DNA of 64,000 nucleotides from Volutella citrinella. Taxonomy: Eukaryota > Ascomycota > Sordariomycetes > Hypocreales > Nectriaceae. The stretch lies in the NCBI GenBank assembly GCA_034401135.1, contig JAWZSP010000006.1:1984001-2048000 (forward strand). Direction: 5' to 3'. Below are positions 34,564 through 45,170 of this stretch, piece by piece. Numbering within the stretch: the stretch's first letter is position 1; every line of letters starts with the position of its first letter. The notes beneath the pieces were generated by a model. That model was not told where the DNA came from, did no database searches, and was given only the letters and a program-made list of their open reading frames with translations. The translations under genes and the position numbers were made by a program.

Positions 34564-37500
34564 TCACCACTCCAGCAACCGTCTATCCAAGCGCTCACCC
34601 AAGGACTCAATCGCCGGCCGAGCCTGGCTACGCTCGTTGCACATCTTGCTCCACTGCCTCGTGCGCGACCAGAACACGGGGCAGTCCTTGCTATCGCACT
34701 CGACCTCCTCGAGGGGCCCCAGGCCCGAGCAGGTGCGGCACATGGCGAGCAGTTCTTCCATCTGAGTCTCCTCCTTGACGATGCGCCTCTGGAGCGTCTG
34801 CAGCGAGGCGGGGGCGTTCCTCCGGCACCGGCGGCACAGCGTGTTGCTGCCGTCGGGCTTGAACTTTCTCCTGCAGATGAGGCAGTGCGCCGACTGCATG
34901 TAGTCCTCGAGCGTCTTCTTGCGGGCGCCCGGGACGTGGACGTGGCGGCGGATGTGCTGGATCTTGGGCATCTCGTCGTACCACTGCCGCACGTTGGCGC
35001 CCGCGAGGTTGAAGATGCGCTCCAGCGGCGGGATGAGGTTCTTGGAGATGTAGTACTCGGCGTCGAGCCGCCAGTGCGGGTTGGCCAGCAGCTCCTCGGG
35101 CGACACGCAGCGGTCGATGAGCCGCGCGCCGGGGGCACCTGTGATGACGACGTAGGGCACCCGCTCGCCGTACTGGGGCTCCGCGCGGGCGTCGGCGAGC
35201 ATGCGCTTGGTGCTGATGAGGGCGCCGGCCGGCGGCGGACCCTTGTCCGAGTACGTGCCCAGGCGGACCTCCTTGGCGAAGCAAAAGTCCTGGACCGAGA
35301 CGTTGTTGCGCATGATTTTCGCGCACTGCTTCTGGAAGTAGGCCTTGATCTGGCTGAGGTCGGCCGTTTCGAACAGCATCCGGAGCGCCTTCTCCTCAAT
35401 CTTCTGCTCTGCCGGTGTGCCATCCCGGCGGACGGTCTCGATGCCCTTGGCGTCAAACTCGGGCGTTTTCTGGTCGCGGCTCTCGTACTTGTAGCCGACG
35501 TAGCGCTTCTTTGCGAGGAGCACGCAGGGGTGGTACACCTTCTCGAACTTGAGCTTGATGGGCCGAGGGTTCATGTCAGTAATGGCCTTGACCATTTCGT
35601 TTCCCAAGTCAAAGGCCTGCTCTCTGGTTCTGCCCTTCAAGTGCACGAAAATGCTGTCAGTGTCGCCATACACGACCTCGGCTCCCCAGCGCTCGACAGA
35701 GTGGATGTAGGCCACGGTCCTCTCCAGTGTTTCGCGCCCCGTCTGCACAATGCTATCGGCGATTTCGGAGCAGGGCATCCGGCCCGAGAACGAGGCGGAT
35801 GTGTAGCCGTAGGTGACGTTGGCCAGGAGTTTGAGGGCGAGCTGCCGATTGTTGAGGAGCTGCTGCAGCATCTTGTCCTCCTTGTCCTGCTTCATGCCGC
35901 TTTTGACCATTATTCGAGTCTCGAGGATCTCGGTAAGCATTTTAGCCAGCAGCGACTTGCGAATCTCGCTCTTCACGTACATCATTCCGTTGGGCGCGAT
36001 GTTGATGTAGTCTTCCAGGAGCGCCAAGACGCCCCGTTGGCGCTTGTACTCTGTGAAGCCCATCTTGTTCATGCCCCTCCAGCCCGTGATGCGGCCGAGG
36101 AATGTCGAGTAGCAGTAGTTGTACGCAATCATGACGCTGGGGTACAGGCTCTGAAAGTCCAACACAAGGACCGGGCTGTTGTAGAATGCGCTCTGCGGCT
36201 CCATGACCAGGGGAAGACATTCGAGTGCGTTCTGGCCGCCAACCTGCTTTCGATTGGGCGACACGAGGATGAAGTTCTCAGGCTTTGCGATCCGGAACAT
36301 GATGGATTCCACCTTGAACTGGGAGCCTCGAGAGAAGACGGAGAAGAAGTCTACACCGAGCACTCGAGCCTGCTCACTCGTCCTGGACACCAGTTCGTTG
36401 GCATCCAGGATTTCAATGTCGAGTCTCGTCCTGATCCGATAGTAATCCACCAGTCTGGCCAGCTCTCGCATTTTGTAGCTCTGGTACCAGGAGGTCAATG
36501 ACCTCCACGGGTAGTGAGGGATCCTCCGGTGCAGGACATGCCACACTACATTTTCCATGGTGTATTGAAGCAGGTTCAGCTCGCCCCGCATCGCTCTCCA
36601 GATGTTGATCATGTGTCTGCCGGTGACGCGGATTGTTGAGGTCGTGTTGAATCCCCATCGGTCGTTCTCCTTGCCAAATCTCCCATGCGATTGTGTCTTC
36701 ATGCGAGAAAACTCGTCGCAGAGGTTGTAATCGTACTTGAGTCGCGCTCGTTCAATCAGGTATCCCCAAGAACTTCCATGCACCTCGTAGCCCGTCAAAA
36801 TGTCAGGGTCGTGCGATCTGACAATCTCCACCATGCGAACCATCAAATCGAGCTCAGAGGATTCATCAATCACTTCATCTGGCGAATGGCGTCTGATACG
36901 CCCGACAATATCAGCGTCATACGCGAGCACTACAATGCCGGATTGGATTGCGTCAGCAGAGCCCTGGCTGTTCAGAACCGTCTCGTCAGACTTCAAAGAC
37001 CAGAATGCGCATTGCACCTCGTCTTCTTCTGGGTTTGGCACTAGTTTCCCTCGAGTATTGACATGAATCTCGAGGCTCATCGTGCTCATGTACTGGACTT
37101 CGTGTTCCACGCTTGTCGACTTTCGCGCCTGCGTATACTTGAAGCCATGCTTGTTCAATGGTGTTGGGCCGTCGATCTGCGAATGGTACTGTCTTTGGGT
37201 TGCCGGCAGCTTGCCATCAGGTTCCTCGGCCGCTCTCCGCTCCTTTTCCTCCCACCAGTCTGCCACTTCTTCATACGAAGGAGGGGGAAGGGCTGGTTCC
37301 CAGCTTCTCCAGCGGCACGTCTTTCGTTGGTGCTCAAAATTGCGAGCCATTTCGTCTTCATCCATCTTCTTCTGCTTGATCCCGTAAGTAGCTGGTGATG
37401 AAGCGGTAGGATCAAACTCTGGCAGAAATGGAAGGCTGTTGCCGGTAAGTCGAAACTCCTTCCCCGCATACTCTCGCTTCCGTTCAGGGACATCCTTCTC

Positions 37501-39645
37501 CCTGCTATAGAAAGGATCCTGGTATATGGCATCCGGGATGTTGTACTCTTTAAATGAGGCTTCAACAAGCGACGCAGAGGGGGGGAGCACTGAGAATAAC
37601 ACAGTATTTTCGCTAGAGATCTCGCTCAGCACCTTTTGTATCTGGGTTTGCTGGCTGTCATCTTCGAAATCGATGGATGACAACTGCGACGGAAACTCAA
37701 ACTGTGATGATGGGAACGGGCTCTCGTTGGGGAAACTGTTTGGATCGAAGCTGACCGACTTTCCAACTTTGCCGTCGTCGCTCTGTTGCGAGGAAGAATC
37801 CTGACTCTGTTGGCTCAGGCGAAGTTTTGTGTTAGGGTCGTTTGGGTCTTTGACGATGGCAAAGTTGAGCTTCTGACTCGAGGGTGGCGCGTCCTTTGAC
37901 CTCGGGGCCGAGGCGGTTCCGTCTGCGCGGCTTCGTTTCGGGGCGGCATCTCTTGACGACCTGAAAGCAGTCAAGCTCTCGCCGGCCTCAAAATCCGCTT
38001 CGTCTTGCTTTGCCCGTTTGCTCAGCCTGGTATGTGTCGGTGATTGTGAGGCTGGTCTCTTTGGTGGATGCATCTGGTCTGCATCCTTCCATGCCCTGCC
38101 AATCAAGCCGCTCTTGTCTGCGATCTCGACAAGCTCCTCATAGATGGGCAGCTCCGGCAACTTCCCGGTACGCAAGCCGCTATGGCAAACTCCCAATACA
38201 GATTCCCAGGGAGCATCATCATTGAACTCGCTCCGGTCGTTCGATGAGGCGGCATGTCCAGAGCCACTGCCTTTGGGAACGTCGGAAGACTTTGCCTTTC
38301 CGACAACCTTTTCAATCGCCACCATCATCGAGATTGCTTCCTCGTCAGAGTCATCAGGGTAAAACTCATCGTGGCCCTGGCTGACTTGAATGACTCTCCT
38401 TTCATCAACCTCGATGCTGCTGGATGGGTTGAGCAGCTCATCTTCCACGCCTGAAAGCAGGCCCAACAATGGATTCAACGTGGACGGGAACAGATCCTCT
38501 ACAGATTGGATCGCAGTCCTAACGCTTCTCTCGAACGGCACTGGCTTCGCGAAAGTGTCGAAGTCGAGGTCCGGGGAATTGGTCGCCCGCTTTTCGTCAG
38601 CGATCAGACTTCGAATTTCCTCACGAAACTCTGCTTCGTGTATCCATCCCTCGGGCTGGGAGTCGCGAGGATCTGCTGACATGGAGACAAGCACTTCAGC
38701 CGGGAATGGGCTGCTATTCTGTGTGGGGTGCTTCATGTTTCGCTTGCGACGCTTCGTCTCGTCCTTCCAGAGGCCTGCCATACTGGAAACAAGCTTCACG
38801 TCGGTCGGAAGTGGATTGATTCTCTCGATAAAGTCGTGGTGAAGCCGCCGTTCTCTGACATTCCTTCGATTGACGATGTGCTGGACGCAAATGTCCACTT
38901 CAATCGAGCAGTGACTAACGCGCGGAAGACCCACCTCATCAGTGACACGTCCGGATGGGATGGAGTGGTTGTGCCAGAGGTGCAAGTAATTTGAGCCTTG
39001 CTCATACTGCGGTACGGGAGATCGAAAGTGGGTGCTTGAAGAGTCGAGATAATCGCATCCGTACAAGTTGTAGTCAGTCATGAACTGTAGGAGGTACTGG
39101 AGGTGAGCCTCGTAAGGCTGGAACTTGTTCTTCATAATGGCTCCTTGCTGTAGAAGGTCCGCCAGTCGCGTCATCACAATCGGATTGAACATGTAGATCT
39201 TGAGGAAGAAGCGATAGCCGACGTGGAAGCCGTAGAAGGGCACACCCTTGACCAAGGTGATCCTGGCGACGAACTTGACATTTTGACTGAACTGGTCTCG
39301 GCGGTAGCTGACTGCCAGCGCATGGTCAATAGAAAGGTGAAGGCGATAGATGTAAGCGCCAACTTGTTGATGATTAGCAATGGCGCGGCCATGAAGACGA
39401 CCCGACTTACCCTCCTCCTCGGATAGGCCACCCAAATACTCCACGTACAGGTACGGGAACGCCCCGTGAATGTGCGCGCATACTTTCTGACCCGTCTCCG
39501 TCGACCCAAACACTCTTATGACCGGAACTTTGGGTCCCTTGGCCACTTGCGACGGCCGAATGTCGTTCCGAAGCTGGGGATCGTGGCGAGATGGTGTCGC
39601 TTGGTAGTGATCGATGCAGTTGAGCCTGACCCGGAAAAGGTCCAT
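34564..39645 (-). CDS. REV3: DNA polymerase zeta catalytic subunit REV3
   Basis: Exons are 39645-39411 and 39362-34564, 1677 aa. REV3 is the B-family polymerase that extends mismatched or lesion-containing primers in translesion synthesis with REV7. The start MDLFRVRLNCIDHYQ matches the conserved family start, although the frame stays open upstream. The 48-nt intron (G|GTAAGT...CTAATC...CAAG|TT) has no stop and a length divisible by three; removing it gives EEEVGAYIYRLHLSIDHAL as in relatives. Polymerase motifs: DFQSLYPSVMIAYN near 1145, NRQLALKLLANVTYGY, and YGDTDS near 1307. Two C-terminal Cys clusters (CLICRRKF...CRRCRR near 1570, and CRTCSGLG...CDSKDC near 1640) form the zinc finger and the [4Fe-4S]-binding module. 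Length and order are complete. It is head to head with SLU7. Confidence 0.97.
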   Translation of the reverse strand: MDLFRVRLNCIDHYQATPSRHDPQLRNDIRPSQVAKGPKVPVIRVFGSTETGQKVCAHIHGAFPYLYVEYLGGLSEEEGKSGRLHGRAIANHQQVGAYIYRLHLSIDHALAVSYRRDQFSQNVKFVARITLVKGVPFYGFHVGYRFFLKIYMFNPIVMTRLADLLQQGAIMKNKFQPYEAHLQYLLQFMTDYNLYGCDYLDSSSTHFRSPVPQYEQGSNYLHLWHNHSIPSGRVTDEVGLPRVSHCSIEVDICVQHIVNRRNVRERRLHHDFIERINPLPTDVKLVSSMAGLWKDETKRRKRNMKHPTQNSSPFPAEVLVSMSADPRDSQPEGWIHEAEFREEIRSLIADEKRATNSPDLDFDTFAKPVPFERSVRTAIQSVEDLFPSTLNPLLGLLSGVEDELLNPSSSIEVDERRVIQVSQGHDEFYPDDSDEEAISMMVAIEKVVGKAKSSDVPKGSGSGHAASSNDRSEFNDDAPWESVLGVCHSGLRTGKLPELPIYEELVEIADKSGLIGRAWKDADQMHPPKRPASQSPTHTRLSKRAKQDEADFEAGESLTAFRSSRDAAPKRSRADGTASAPRSKDAPPSSQKLNFAIVKDPNDPNTKLRLSQQSQDSSSQQSDDGKVGKSVSFDPNSFPNESPFPSSQFEFPSQLSSIDFEDDSQQTQIQKVLSEISSENTVLFSVLPPSASLVEASFKEYNIPDAIYQDPFYSREKDVPERKREYAGKEFRLTGNSLPFLPEFDPTASSPATYGIKQKKMDEDEMARNFEHQRKTCRWRSWEPALPPPSYEEVADWWEEKERRAAEEPDGKLPATQRQYHSQIDGPTPLNKHGFKYTQARKSTSVEHEVQYMSTMSLEIHVNTRGKLVPNPEEDEVQCAFWSLKSDETVLNSQGSADAIQSGIVVLAYDADIVGRIRRHSPDEVIDESSELDLMVRMVEIVRSHDPDILTGYEVHGSSWGYLIERARLKYDYNLCDEFSRMKTQSHGRFGKENDRWGFNTTSTIRVTGRHMINIWRAMRGELNLLQYTMENVVWHVLHRRIPHYPWRSLTSWYQSYKMRELARLVDYYRIRTRLDIEILDANELVSRTSEQARVLGVDFFSVFSRGSQFKVESIMFRIAKPENFILVSPNRKQVGGQNALECLPLVMEPQSAFYNSPVLVLDFQSLYPSVMIAYNYCYSTFLGRITGWRGMNKMGFTEYKRQRGVLALLEDYINIAPNGMMYVKSEIRKSLLAKMLTEILETRIMVKSGMKQDKEDKMLQQLLNNRQLALKLLANVTYGYTSASFSGRMPCSEIADSIVQTGRETLERTVAYIHSVERWGAEVVYGDTDSIFVHLKGRTREQAFDLGNEMVKAITDMNPRPIKLKFEKVYHPCVLLAKKRYVGYKYESRDQKTPEFDAKGIETVRRDGTPAEQKIEEKALRMLFETADLSQIKAYFQKQCAKIMRNNVSVQDFCFAKEVRLGTYSDKGPPPAGALISTKRMLADARAEPQYGERVPYVVITGAPGARLIDRCVSPEELLANPHWRLDAEYYISKNLIPPLERIFNLAGANVRQWYDEMPKIQHIRRHVHVPGARKKTLEDYMQSAHCLICRRKFKPDGSNTLCRRCRRNAPASLQTLQRRIVKEETQMEELLAMCRTCSGLGPLEEVECDSKDCPVFWSRTRQWSKMCNERSQARPAIESLGERLDRRLLEW

Positions 39646-40019
39646 GATGCTCACGCATTTGATCCATTCACGAATCTCCAGGTATGATGAAAGGGTCCAT
39701 TCTCCAAATAAATTGCTCTTGAACAGCGGCGTTGATTCACGTTGCTTGCGCCTCTGACACGCGCCGCCGTGCACCCTTGTGATGACGCCTGTCGCGGGGT
39801 CACGTGTTGATAAGGAGCTTATCTCAGCAAATGGAACCAGCGATGGCGATGCATTCAGTTGCCGAGACATCAATCCCAGTCAACAACCGCTGGCTCCAGC
39901 AGGCTTTACTGCGCTTCTCGGCTCTACACCCTCATTCACATCACTTTTTCTGCGTCGCCTCAACTCCTGGCCCTCCATTCTTGTTTTTTTGGCTACAAAT
40001 AGCCATTGCAGAGCCCAGC
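39646..40019. promoter_or_regulatory. Bidirectional promoter REV3/SLU7
   Basis: 374 nt between the two divergent start codons. TCACGTG lies at 39800-39806, about 155 nt before the REV3 start and 214 nt before the SLU7 start. Both coding frames remain open into this segment, so N-terminal extensions cannot be excluded from sequence alone. Confidence 0.65.
39800..39806. promoter_or_regulatory. TCACGTG element, REV3/SLU7 promoter
   Basis: E-box core CACGTG with flanking T, inside the shared promoter. Confidence 0.5.
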
Positions 40020-41405
40020 ATGCCACCTCCGCCACCCAAGCCGTCCTCCGGCGCAGCTTCGAAAGAGGAAAACATCTACATCCCCTCGTTCATCAGTAAA
40101 CGACCCTTTTACGCGGGCGAAGAAGGCGATGAAGACGACAACGACTACCTTAAGCATCAGCGTCGCGAAGAGAAGAATGAGAAGTCACAGTGGTACGATC
40201 GCGGCAGGAAAGCCGGTCCTGCTGCCACCAAGTACCGGAAAGGAGCGTGCGAAAACTGCGGCGCGATGACACACAAGGCAAAAGACTGCCTCAGCCGGCC
40301 ACGAGCCAAGGGCGCAAAGTGGACAGGAAAGGACATCCAGGCCGATGAGATCATTCAAGATGTCAAGATGGGGTGGGATGCGAAGCGCGATCGTTGGAAC
40401 GGGTACGACGCCAAGGAGTACCGTAATGTGGTGGACGAGTACAACCAGATGGAGGAACTGCGGAAGAAGGCGCACCTAGGTGCGGACGAGGACGAGAATG
40501 ATGATGGCGACAAGTACGCCGAGGAGAACGACATGAGCAAACACCAGAGCACCGCGACCCGACAACTCCGAATACGAGAAGACACGGCCAAGTACCTCCT
40601 GAACCTCGACCTGGAGTCGGCAAAGTACGACCCCAAGACTCGATCACTGGTCGATGGCGGCGCGTCTGTGGACAAGGCCGCCGAGGTTTTTGCAGAAGAA
40701 GGCTTCATGAGATCCTCTGGAGACGCTGGAGAGTTTGAAAAGGCCCAACGGTACGCCTGGGAGGCCCAGGAGAACAAGGGCGATACCAGCCAACACATAC
40801 AGGCGAACCCGACCGCTGGAGAATTCTTCAGAAAGAAGGAGCGGGAGGAAGCAGAGGTCAAACGAGCCGAGAGGGAGAAGGCTCTTCAGGACAAGTATGG
40901 TTCGAGCGATCAAAAGCAGATGCCCTCGGCCTTGCGCAACATGACTGTAACCGAGTCGGAGACATTTGTGGAATACGACGAGGCTGGTCTCATCAAGGGG
41001 GCCCCCAAGAAGGAGGCCAAGTCCAAGTACGCCGAGGATGTGTACATCAACAACCACACCTCAGCTTGGGGCAGTTGGTGGGCCAACTTCAAATGGGGCT
41101 ATTCATGCTGCCACTCTTTTGTCAAGAACAGCTACTGCACTGGCGAGGATGGCAAGGCTGCCTGGGAGGCTTCAGAGAAGCAGCGATCGGGCGCCAACCT
41201 GATTGATGACGAAAACGCCGAAGAAGAGCAAGCACCGGAAGAGGAGGACAAGAAGGAAGCCGAGAAGGCAGAACCGAAGAAGCGAACGCGGGACGAGATG
41301 ATGAATGGCGTGACTGAGGAGGAAATGGACGAGTACAGGCGGAAGAGAACCGTGGCGGCCGACCCCATGGCCAAGTTCCTAGGAAAGGACGAACTTCTCA
41401 CATAG
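40020..41405 (+). CDS. SLU7: Pre-mRNA splicing factor SLU7
   Basis: An intronless 461-aa protein. SLU7 helps select the 3' splice site in the second step of splicing in the nucleus. The start [10 protein letters not shown] fits the family; in-frame ATGs exist about 190 nt upstream. A CCHC zinc knuckle ([18 protein letters not shown]) is near residue 80. The family core follows: [17 protein letters not shown], then [62 protein letters not shown] near 350, and an acidic/basic tail. Everything expected is present. Confidence 0.96.
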   Translation: MPPPPPKPSSGAASKEENIYIPSFISKRPFYAGEEGDEDDNDYLKHQRREEKNEKSQWYDRGRKAGPAATKYRKGACENCGAMTHKAKDCLSRPRAKGAKWTGKDIQADEIIQDVKMGWDAKRDRWNGYDAKEYRNVVDEYNQMEELRKKAHLGADEDENDDGDKYAEENDMSKHQSTATRQLRIREDTAKYLLNLDLESAKYDPKTRSLVDGGASVDKAAEVFAEEGFMRSSGDAGEFEKAQRYAWEAQENKGDTSQHIQANPTAGEFFRKKEREEAEVKRAEREKALQDKYGSSDQKQMPSALRNMTVTESETFVEYDEAGLIKGAPKKEAKSKYAEDVYINNHTSAWGSWWANFKWGYSCCHSFVKNSYCTGEDGKAAWEASEKQRSGANLIDDENAEEEQAPEEEDKKEAEKAEPKKRTRDEMMNGVTEEEMDEYRRKRTVAADPMAKFLGKDELLT

Positions 41406-41715
41406 GTCTTGCACAAAAATGTCAAGCTTCAACAATTTTTTATGCATTGGCGTTTTGACACACAACAAAGCAGCATTCACATGGACGCAGTGGAGCAAAA
41501 TAGTGGAGGACGGTCGTGGAATTTCGTTGAAACTCATATACACAGTTTTGAGGACGAGGCACCATTTTCTTGTCGTAACAGTCGGCAAAATCATTCCATT
41601 TTTATCCTCTGGCCAACGCCGCAAGCTATGAAGAGAATTCCCTTCCCATGAGTGGTATTCCGCACCCAACAGCCTCAAAAATGAGGGAGAACCGTTAATG
41701 CATTTTGAGTTGCAT
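41406..41715. other. Intergenic: convergent 3' flanks of SLU7 and RPS9
   Basis: 310 nt between two stops on opposite strands, AT-rich, with no gene. Confidence 0.6.
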
Positions 41716-42425
41716 TTACTCCTCCTCCTCCTCCTCGTCACCCTCACCGCCCTCGGCGGCCTTGGCCTTCTTGCGGCGGACACGGCCGGGACGGCCGCCA
41801 CCGAAGGGCGAGGTCAGGGAGAAGTCAATGTGCTTCTGGGAGTCGAGGCGGACAATGAACGAGGGGACGTTGACGATCTGCTTGCCGACGCGGATGTGAC
41901 GCTGGCGGATCAGGACACGGGCGTGGTGGATGGACTTGGCGAGGCCGAGCTTGTAGACGCAGGTCTGGAGGCGGCGCTCAAGGAAATCCTCGATCTTCAG
42001 GGCCAGGACGTAATCGAGCTTCATGCGGGACTCGTCAAGCACACCGATGCGGACCAGACGGCGAATGAGGGCATTGCCTTCGAACAGACGCTTGGGGTCC
42101 TTCTCGTCGAGGGTCAGGAGCTGACTGTGCCACTTGTTAGAAATCGGCACCCCTCCAACTATCAAGAGCACATGAGCTTACCGGGCAGCACGACGGATCT
42201 TGGACAGAGTCAGACCGACTCGCCACACCTCACGCTTGTTGCGGAGGCCATACTCGCCAACGAGCTTCAACTCGTTGTCACTAATATACCATGTCAGTCT
42301 TCATTTCACAATCGACTTGAACAGAGACAAGCTCATGTTCAGTGGCCGGTGATCACTGACAGTCGGGCGGACTCGAAGGGTCGGCGGGGGACACGCGAGG
42401 TCTTGGAAACGGCGCGAGGAGGCAT
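41716..42425 (-). CDS. RPS9: 40S ribosomal protein S9 (uS4)
   Basis: Exons are 42425-42361, 42280-42182 and 42124-41716, 190 aa, the usual eukaryotic S9 length. uS4 is a primary rRNA-binding protein of the small subunit needed for decoding accuracy. The protein begins [18 protein letters not shown] and contains the S4 RNA-binding fold ([22 protein letters not shown]). It ends in an acidic run after [15 protein letters not shown]. Intron donors are GTCAGT (slightly weak) and GTAAGC. It is divergent from RPL21. Confidence 0.97.
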
Positions 42426-42832
42426 CCTGATTGATTGTTAATGCTGTGCGCAGACGATTGTTGCCGGCGATGGCACTCACTTGACTTGCTCCGGATGGTT
42501 GGCTGGAGGGAACTTTTTGCACACAGATGTGAAATTCGGCGCCGCTTGGTGTGGAGGAAATTTGGCGGCAGGTGCGTCACGTGCAGTTGCCAAATCGGGG
42601 GCAGCCCTAATGGAGTTGCGCTTTCTCCACCCACAAGCCGCTCTTGCCCTACCCGGGGCGCAAAAAGTTTTGGCTTTTTGGGAAAAAAAGGTCCGGAAAA
42701 TCAGTGGTTCCGGTCACACACACACTGGCCTGCCTTCGAAATCCACAACACCAAGCGCGGCACTTCACATCTCTTTCGCCATCCCACGACTCCTAACGCC
42801 AACCCTCCCGCGGTCGACAGAACACCTTCGAG
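42426..42832. promoter_or_regulatory. Bidirectional ribosomal-protein promoter RPS9/RPL21
   Basis: 407 nt between divergent ATGs of a small-subunit and a large-subunit protein gene. Holds TCACGTG at 42577-42583 and a CCCTAA-type sequence at about 42604-42609. Co-regulation is likely but inferred. Confidence 0.65.
42577..42583. promoter_or_regulatory. TCACGTG element, RPS9/RPL21 promoter
   Basis: E-box core in the ribosomal-protein divergent promoter, about 150 nt from the RPS9 start. Confidence 0.5.
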
Positions 42833-43565
42833 ATGGGTCACTCTTACGGAAAGCGAGCGGGCACCCGCGTATGTCCAGCCATGGTCCCCGACCGACAATG
42901 ACGACACCTTGCTAACGTCGTTTTTCTGCCTGCAGTATGCCTTCAGCCGCGATTTCCGCCAGAAGGGCATGATCGCCCTGAACACCTACCTCCGAACCTA
43001 CCGGTGAGTGCATGCACGGGCGAAATATTGTGCGAGGACTTGAATCTGACTAGAATTGACAGTGTCGGTGACATCGTTGACATCAAGGCCAACGGTGCTG
43101 TTCAGAAGGGGTAAGCCGACGCTTTTTCCAACTCGAAACATTGCGCCAGCCCACACGAGACCTGCGGACTTTGCGAAAATCTCAACTCGAAGCGTAATGG
43201 ACGGAACCGAATGGAGGCTAACAGGTGGAAATAGTATGCCCTACAAGGTCTACCACGGCAAGACCGGTGTCGTCTACAACGTCACCAAGTCCGCCGTCGG
43301 TGTCATCATCTACAAGAAGGTCAACCACCGCTACCTGGAGAAGCGCATCAACGTCCGCATCGAGCACGTCTCTCCCTCCCGATCGCGTGAGGACTTCCTT
43401 AAGCGCGTCAAGTCCAACGCCGAGGCCAAGAAGCAGGCCAAGGCCTCCGGCACCCCCGTGTCCGTCAAGCGCCAGCCCCTCGGCCCCCGAGAGGCCCGCA
43501 CCGTCTCTCTGACCGACAACCCGCCTGAGACCGTCACCCCCCTCGCCTACGAGACTACTATCTAA
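42833..43565 (+). CDS. RPL21: 60S ribosomal protein L21 (eL21)
   Basis: Exons are 42833-42868, 42936-43003, 43063-43110 and 43235-43565, 160 aa. Begins [12 protein letters not shown] and continues [39 protein letters not shown], then [21 protein letters not shown], all strong eL21 matches. A component of the large ribosomal subunit. All three introns lie in the first third of the gene, as is common for ribosomal-protein genes. Donors are GTATGT, GTGAGT and GTAAGC. Confidence 0.97.
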
Positions 43566-45170
43566 AAAGCTTATGGTGGTGGTGGACTTGGTGTGGGTGC
43601 TTTGCTTCTATTTTGGCTTGGGGTATTGCGTCCGGAATGGGAAAGAAACTCTGCATGGCAAGGGCTTGCATTTTGATGTCCATAGGGAATGAGACCAAAT
43701 GACATCCATGGGAGCATGGCGCTCGTGCCTGATGTACTGGAGGATATCCTCGTTGTGATTTTGCCCGCGCGTCCCCCCCGCTTGGCTGACCCTGCGACTC
43801 GTGGGTTCGCAGCTTCTCCAGCACTGGCATTAGAGCGGAGCAAGACGGTCGAAAATGAACAAGAAGCAATTCGTTAAATGACAAAAATGGAATTGAGTGA
43901 CGCGACGTTGCAACTGCTGTAGAGACGCACGAGACACTCTAGTTTCCAGTGCAAAACGTCGAGGCGAATATCCACCTGATGGTTCTCAGGGAGGAAATCA
44001 CGTTATGATAGTGTTTAAGACATCGCCATGCAAGACAATATCATTTTGCACGGGATCGCTTGAGGAAGCGTTGTATAGAGACTCGTATTTTAGGCGATGG
44101 ACGCCATTGACTCTCAAAGGATCTGTGGTGCTTTTTTCAGTTCGTGATATCCACCCCACCTTACCCTGCACTGTCGAATTTTCCTGGCACCTGCTCAGCG
44201 ACTGCTTTAGAGTGGTAAGAAGGGGGCGGTTGGTGCATTTCTTTTTGTCTTTTTTTCTCTCTCTCGTATTGTGAGAATGAAAGGGTGTGCAAACACTGTT
44301 GAGACTGCGGGTCGGCATGGTCATGAATTTCTTTGCTGACTCTGAGCGAGCGAACTAACACCTGTAGCTGGCTCGCCCCTGGATGTCCTCTCCACACCGC
44401 AAGCACCAAAACCAAAGACGTGACGGTCACTATGTAGCGTGTTTGCTATATTAGCCCTGGGACAAATAATCGACAAATGTGCGCCAGGCAGCATTGTCAT
44501 AGACATTCTCGCGTGGCTGTTTCCAAGGATGTAGCTTGATCCATGACGTGGGGACTTGCTTGGTGCCTCGTCCTCTGGTCCAGCTATGACAATCCGTGCA
44601 ACTGCTCGCAGCTCCGGAAAGGGCCGTCGCGTGAAATATACGCTGTAAATTGACCCTTCAGGCTGTCGAGCACCCCCCCTCTGGCCGTGGTCTTACTGGA
44701 CGAATTGCGCGGAGGCGACCAGGTTCAGCTCCCATGGTGAATCTGGGATTGCGCCTCTCTAGATAAACGAGCTTGGACCTGAGAAAGACATGGAACGCAT
44801 ACCATTTATCATCGTGCTATATCTAGTCGGCAACGACATCGGACGTTTTGCGGAAGCGGATGAAAAGGGGCCTGTTATGTCGCCGACTTGGAGAGCTACC
44901 TCGTGAAACAATTGTCAGTTCGCGGAGGTTGGGCAGTTGTTCAACACTAGGCCAGTACCACGGCCTCGAGTCATCGGGAGTATACAGTCACTGAAGCGGA
45001 AAAAACATTGGGGGAACGCATTGCAGAAGTAATGGTTGATTGGTGTGCTACACTCCTAGCCTGCCTGGCCGCGGCAAGGCAACGTGAAAGAGTGCAAAAA
45101 TGGCTCCCATAACATAACCCCAAGATGTTCCCCCTAGGACTCCAAGAGACGAAATGTCCTTAAAGTAATC
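43566..45170. other. Gene-free stretch, 1.6 kb
   Basis: RPL21 3' UTR at the left. The rest has only short unsupported frames and moderate AT content. I see no tRNA or other RNA gene in it. Confidence 0.55.

Noticed and set aside
34885..36501. 538-codon open frame on plus
   Set aside because: Lies antisense to the REV3 polymerase core; it is open because of GC-rich codon bias and has no domain of its own.
42604..42609. CCCTAA as a telomere-type repeat
   Set aside because: A single copy in a ribosomal-protein promoter, not a tandem array.
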